NCBI GenBank assembly: GCA_039028975.1
Contig: JBCCHB010000042.1
Coordinates: forward strand, 1 to 64,000
DNA length: 64,000 bases
Direction: 5' to 3'
DNA from: JAHBNG01 sp039028975
Lineage (GTDB): Bacteria > Chloroflexota > Anaerolineae > Caldilineales > Caldilineaceae
In this document: positions 60,908 to 64,000 of the stretch, piece by piece
Layout of the letters: each line of letters opens with the position of its first letter
Numbering within the stretch: position 1 is the first letter of the stretch
Program-made: the position numbers and the translations under genes
The notes under the pieces: generated by a model
The model's database searches: none
What the model saw: the letters and a program-made list of their open reading frames with translations, nothing else
What the model was told of the DNA's origin: nothing

Positions 60908-61327
60908 TTACGGAGTATTTCTTTGGAAAGCGGGATTTTCTTTGAATTGCTGTTCAGCTTTGGCAAGTAGTTTTCTGAGTCGGTTATACTCAGACGCATA
61001 CATTCTTTTCCCTGGATCGGTTATTTGGAAATATTTTCTACGATCGTCCATGGCATTCTCAGGTGGTGCGGTGAGTTCGATCCAACCTTTGGCACGCAGT
61101 TCTTTTAGGGTCCTATACACCGTTGCGGTAGGGATATGGGTATCCATTTCGTTCTCTACTTGTGTCATGATGTCATGACCATGCAGTTTTTTCCCACCAA
61201 ACAGTTCGGATAGGATATGAAAGATAAGTGGAGAAAGTGGCATTTGAATTTGCTCGTCAGAATAAGACTTTTGCTCTTTTGGAGGTTTAAAGAAGTTAAT
61301 AATAGTGCGAGATTGTGTTTGAGTCAT
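60908..61327 (-). CDS. PadR-family transcriptional regulator
   Basis: 139 residues from ATG 61327, with GAGG upstream; GTG 61339 is possible. The winged helix has PLSPLIFHILSELFGGKKLH, HGHDIMTQVENEM and IPTATVYRTLKELRAKGWIE, followed by RRKYFQITDPGKRM, all typical of PadR. A perfect inverted repeat overlies its own start of transcription, so autorepression relieved by a ligand is likely. It forms an operon with the unknown membrane protein. Confidence 0.9.
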   Translation of the reverse strand: MTQTQSRTIINFFKPPKEQKSYSDEQIQMPLSPLIFHILSELFGGKKLHGHDIMTQVENEMDTHIPTATVYRTLKELRAKGWIELTAPPENAMDDRRKYFQITDPGKRMYASEYNRLRKLLAKAEQQFKENPAFQRNTP

Positions 61328-61374
61328 TACTAGCCTCACGTTGGTACATCAATTGGTTACTACGACAGAAACAA

Positions 61375-61418
61375 TCACAAGTGAGAAGTTCTCACCCTAT
61401 AGAACCTCTCACTTGTGA
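61375..61418 (-). promoter_or_regulatory. Operator of padR (44-bp inverted repeat)
   Basis: TCACAAGTGAGA (61375-61386) is perfectly mirrored by TCTCACTTGTGA (61407-61418), with a nested GTTC/GAAC pair inside. It begins 3 bp downstream of the -10 box of the padR promoter and should cover the transcription start. Confidence 0.75.
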
Positions 61419-61420
61419 GA

Positions 61421-61449
61421 ATAATATCAGAATTTAGGATGATTGTCAA
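61421..61449 (-). promoter_or_regulatory. Sigma-70-type promoter of padR
   Basis: On the - strand TTGACA (61449-61444), a 17-bp spacer, then TATTAT (61426-61421). This is close to the consensus and is the clearest promoter in the window. Confidence 0.82.
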
Positions 61450-61501
61450 GGGGACGGAATCTTACAAATTCCTCACTGAGGAATCGTTTCTTACGCCATA
61501 A

Positions 61502-61557
61502 AAAAGTCACTTGGAAAGAGCCACCCTCAAAGACTTAAGCTATTCCAAGTGACTTTT
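61502..61557 (-). terminator. Rho-independent terminator of the sigma-ankyrin gene
   Basis: AAAAGTCACTTGGAA (61502-61516) and TTCCAAGTGACTTTT (61543-61557) are perfect 15-bp inverse copies. On the - strand the stem is followed by TTTTTT. It separates the sigma-ankyrin gene from the padR promoter. The 61328-61710 region holds nothing else apart from that promoter and operator. Confidence 0.85.
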
Positions 61558-61710
61558 ATCCTCTTTTCCAAGCGCAAGGAAGCACATAACTGAAACTAGA
61601 TCGATGGAGCAAGATCACCTCATCCGCTGGCAGTACCAGGAAAGAAATGCTACTTCTCATCATACATTCTGATGCAGGATCGTCAGTCGGGGTGAAATTC
61701 TACTGGTGGA

Positions 61711-63144
61711 CTATACTGTTCCGACATCAGTCAACATCTCTTCCATCTCCTTTAGCTCCTGATGTTTGGCCCATCCCAACGGGGTTGACTGATACACCTC
61801 ATCTTGAATCGTCAAATCCGCCCCTTGTTCAATCAGAAAGCGCACCATCTCTGCATGATTGTTGGAGACGGCCCAATGGAGACCAGTGCGTTTCGAATGC
61901 TCATCCATAGGCATGGAATTGATATCGACTCCACGCCTTAACAAGAATTGAGCGACTCCTATGTGGCCAGCAAGGCAGGCATAGGCAAAGGCTTCCTCTA
62001 ACAGACCAGTGGCTTCATCCTGAGTTAAGATATTGCCATGGGATTCGGGGTTGTATCGCAGTTCGCTAGCTGACTGCTTGAGTTCACCTGAATCGGTGAA
62101 GAACTGTTGAACCCGATTGACATCTCCCATGCCCGCGGCCAAGGGGAGATTAACTGTCGCACCACGTTCTACCAATCGTTGGATTGCCTTGGGCTGTCGG
62201 AAGAAGACAGCATCTGTTAAGGGCGTACCATAGGAGATGACGGCACCATCAATATCGATGTCGGCACCGCCATCTAATAGCGCATCGATGGCCTCTACAT
62301 CATTGGCGCTGGCTGCCCAGTGGAGCGCTGTCTCGCAATTGGCCCCTTCAAAGCGGATGTTGGGATCAAGGCCCGCATCCAGTAATAACCGTATCATTGG
62401 ACCACAGTTGGGCTTATTGGCAGGGTATTCGGTGATGAGATGGAGTAGCGTGCGGCCTGTGGCATTGCGGGTTTTAGCTAATTCTGGTTCGCGCTTTAGC
62501 AATTCTTCCATTTTGGCCAGATCATTATTTTCTGTGGCTTCAATAATATCCATAACCCGATTGGTAAACGTCTGGTTGGTAGAGAGGCGTTGTTCCTGAA
62601 GTTTTTCCGGAGCCATATCAATCATCCTTTCACGTAGAAATTTGCGGGCAGTATGCAGACGGCTTTTGACAGTGCTAGCCCGCAGGTCTAAAAAGTCGGC
62701 AATCTCTTGTTGGGAGTAATCGGCAAGATAGTAGAGCAATGTGACCTCCCGTTCCCTATCTGGCATAGACTGAATAATGGCGTGAACTTGGCGACGCATT
62801 TCGCTTTTCTGCACCATTGCGGGTAGATCTTGGTTGTTGTCAGGCAGCGCGCCTACGTTATCTAACGGCACCTTGGTTAGCTCTTTGCGACGGGTGACTC
62901 GATTACACTGCCGCTGTACGATTGTACGAAACCAGCCTGGAAAGGCCGCAGCTTCTTGAAGGTTATGTAAGTTTTTATAGCTCTCAAAAAATGCTTCCTG
63001 AGCTACATCTTCCGCCTGCTGAACATTCCCCAAACGATCATACCCTATCGCAAAAGCCATGTCTTGAAATCGGTTCACAATTTCACCAAATGCACTCAGA
63101 TCACCTTGTTGCGCAGCTTCGACAACGGTCCTCAGCTCGCTCAT
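61711..63144 (-). CDS. ECF sigma factor fused to ankyrin repeats
   Basis: 477 residues from ATG 63144, with AAAGGAAC upstream. Residues 1-185 are an ECF sigma factor: region 2 (FGEIVNRFQDMAFAIGYDRL, QAEDVAQEAFFESYKNL) and region 4 (MPDREREVTLLYYLADYSQQ, LRASTVKSRLHTARKFL). Residues about 205-475 are five or six ankyrin repeats, such as ETALHWAASANDVEAIDALL and RTGLHWAVSNNHAEMVRFLI. Ankyrin domains bind proteins, so this part may replace an anti-sigma factor or sense a partner. No anti-sigma gene is adjacent. It is divergent from an araC gene. Confidence 0.88.
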   Translation of the reverse strand: MSELRTVVEAAQQGDLSAFGEIVNRFQDMAFAIGYDRLGNVQQAEDVAQEAFFESYKNLHNLQEAAAFPGWFRTIVQRQCNRVTRRKELTKVPLDNVGALPDNNQDLPAMVQKSEMRRQVHAIIQSMPDREREVTLLYYLADYSQQEIADFLDLRASTVKSRLHTARKFLRERMIDMAPEKLQEQRLSTNQTFTNRVMDIIEATENNDLAKMEELLKREPELAKTRNATGRTLLHLITEYPANKPNCGPMIRLLLDAGLDPNIRFEGANCETALHWAASANDVEAIDALLDGGADIDIDGAVISYGTPLTDAVFFRQPKAIQRLVERGATVNLPLAAGMGDVNRVQQFFTDSGELKQSASELRYNPESHGNILTQDEATGLLEEAFAYACLAGHIGVAQFLLRRGVDINSMPMDEHSKRTGLHWAVSNNHAEMVRFLIEQGADLTIQDEVYQSTPLGWAKHQELKEMEEMLTDVGTV

Positions 63145-63363
63145 TTTGCTGATTGTTCCTTTGTAGTCGGTGGAATTGGCGGATAGTGAATGATATGTAT
63201 AGCTAACCACTATCTGCCTCCCACGAAAAATCTTTGAGAGATCCTGTTACTAACCAAGTGCCAGGCAGATGTGAATTGGTTGATTTTGAATCGCAGCACA
63301 TCACGATACATCATGATACGAATGGAACAGCGAAGCAATAGTTGACTATGGTATCCTACATAC

Positions 63364-64000
63364 ATGGCGACTGAACGACAACCCCAACTGGATCACTACG
63401 AACGCATTAATCAGGTCACTCGCTACATTCGTGAGCATGTGGATGAACCACTGAAACGAGACAAGCTGGCTGCCATAGCAGGCTTTTCTGTCCCTCATTT
63501 CCATCGTATCTTTACTGCACACGTTGGAGAGAGCATCTCCCAATATGTACGTCGGGTGCGGATGGAGCGCGCTGCGAGGCAACTGCTCAATCGGATGGTC
63601 CACATAACCGATGTGGCGCTTGACAACGGCTACGAGACCCACTCTGCCTTTGGTAAAGCGTTCAAACAGACCTTTGGGATCAGTCCCACCGAGTTTCGCG
63701 AACTCAACCCTACTGCTGCTGGACATATGATGAGTCGACGTATTTTGTATAATCGAAAGGAACTTGATATGCAACCGCAAGAGATTCGCACCTTGCCTCA
63801 CATGAAGGTGCTCTTTGCCCGTACATCTGAGGTTATGACTGGGCCGGCTTTCCTCACAGCACCAGGCCAGGCGTTCGAAAAGTTGATGAACCATGTCATG
63901 CCCAATGGGCTGATGGAGCAAGTGCGCCATGTGATAGCCATCTATCCCGATGAACCCGAAGTTGGCAAAGAGGTTCGCTTTGATGCAGGTGTCATATTTG
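63364..64000 (+). CDS. AraC-family regulator with GyrI-like domain (partial)
   Basis: 212 codons up to the window end. Residues about 10-115 form the two helix-turn-helix motifs of AraC/XylS (LAAIAGFSVPHFHRIFTAHV and LDNGYETHSAFGKAFKQTFG, then ISPTEFR). From about residue 135 (PQEIRTLPHMKVLFARTSEV) a GyrI-like effector-binding domain begins, as in Rob/SoxS-like multidrug regulators. The C terminus is outside the window. GTATG-type upstream context has no strong ribosome binding site. Confidence 0.9.
   Translation, partial: MATERQPQLDHYERINQVTRYIREHVDEPLKRDKLAAIAGFSVPHFHRIFTAHVGESISQYVRRVRMERAARQLLNRMVHITDVALDNGYETHSAFGKAFKQTFGISPTEFRELNPTAAGHMMSRRILYNRKELDMQPQEIRTLPHMKVLFARTSEVMTGPAFLTAPGQAFEKLMNHVMPNGLMEQVRHVIAIYPDEPEVGKEVRFDAGVIF

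Overview
This 64-kb window is bacterial and most likely from a member of the Chloroflexota (Anaerolineae/Caldilineae-like). That is an inference from gene content and protein style: moderate GC, frequent TTG/GTG starts, zinc-type S14, S4 and adenylate kinase, a long-form transaldolase, MalT-like LuxR regulators and conflict-type NTPases. No rRNA, tRNA, CRISPR array or transposase gene was found.

Region 1 (1-20.6 kb, all + strand) is the str/S10/spc/alpha ribosomal protein supercluster: tuf end, rpsJ, rplC, rplD, rplW, rplB, rpsS, rplV, rpsC, rplP, rpmC, rpsQ, rplN, rplX, rplE, rpsN, rpsH, rplF, rplR, rpsE, rpmD, rplO, secY, adk, map, rpmJ, rpsM, rpsK, rpsD, rpoA, rplQ, truA, rplM, rpsI. The gene order is standard, but the cluster is loose. 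Several spacers are 200-490 bp and some hold small palindromic elements. L4 has an acidic C-terminal tail, rpmJ has an amber codon at position 6, and infA is missing from its usual place.

Region 2 (20.6-25.4 kb) holds a MogA/MoaB-like protein, transaldolase, a polyprenyl-phosphate-type glycosyltransferase and an APC permease.

Region 3 (25.5-38.5 kb) is the most unusual part. On the - strand, three consecutive genes encode an EAD1-like domain fused to a trypsin-like protease, a P-loop NTPase with an EAD-like helical domain between Walker A and Walker B, and an 1856-residue multi-membrane-span TPR protein with a winged-helix-like N terminus. Next to them are an inositol-monophosphatase-like protein, an NTPase fused to a PhoB-type winged helix, and an aminoglycoside-kinase-like protein. 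The parts resemble NTP-dependent biological conflict systems with effector-associated domains. The particular combination is not one I recognise.

Region 4 (38.6-57.3 kb) is an accessory mosaic: secreted polysaccharide deacetylase, AhpD-like protein and aminotransferase, TolB-like propeller protein, two acetyltransferases, xisH/xisI joined to a broken oppD, a MalT-like regulator, an MFS transporter, a GFA-family protein, two gene fragments bracketed by palindromic elements, RNase HI and a Nudix hydrolase. At least three families of roughly 80-95-bp terminal-inverted-repeat elements (MITE-like), plus one nested 140-bp insertion with an 8-bp target duplication, are scattered here and in the ribosomal cluster.

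Region 5 (57.3-64 kb) holds a CcdA homologue whose membrane segments appear circularly permuted, a divergent DUF3179 protein, a PadR regulator with a clear promoter and operator and a downstream membrane protein of unknown function, an ECF sigma factor fused to ankyrin repeats, and the start of an AraC-family regulator.
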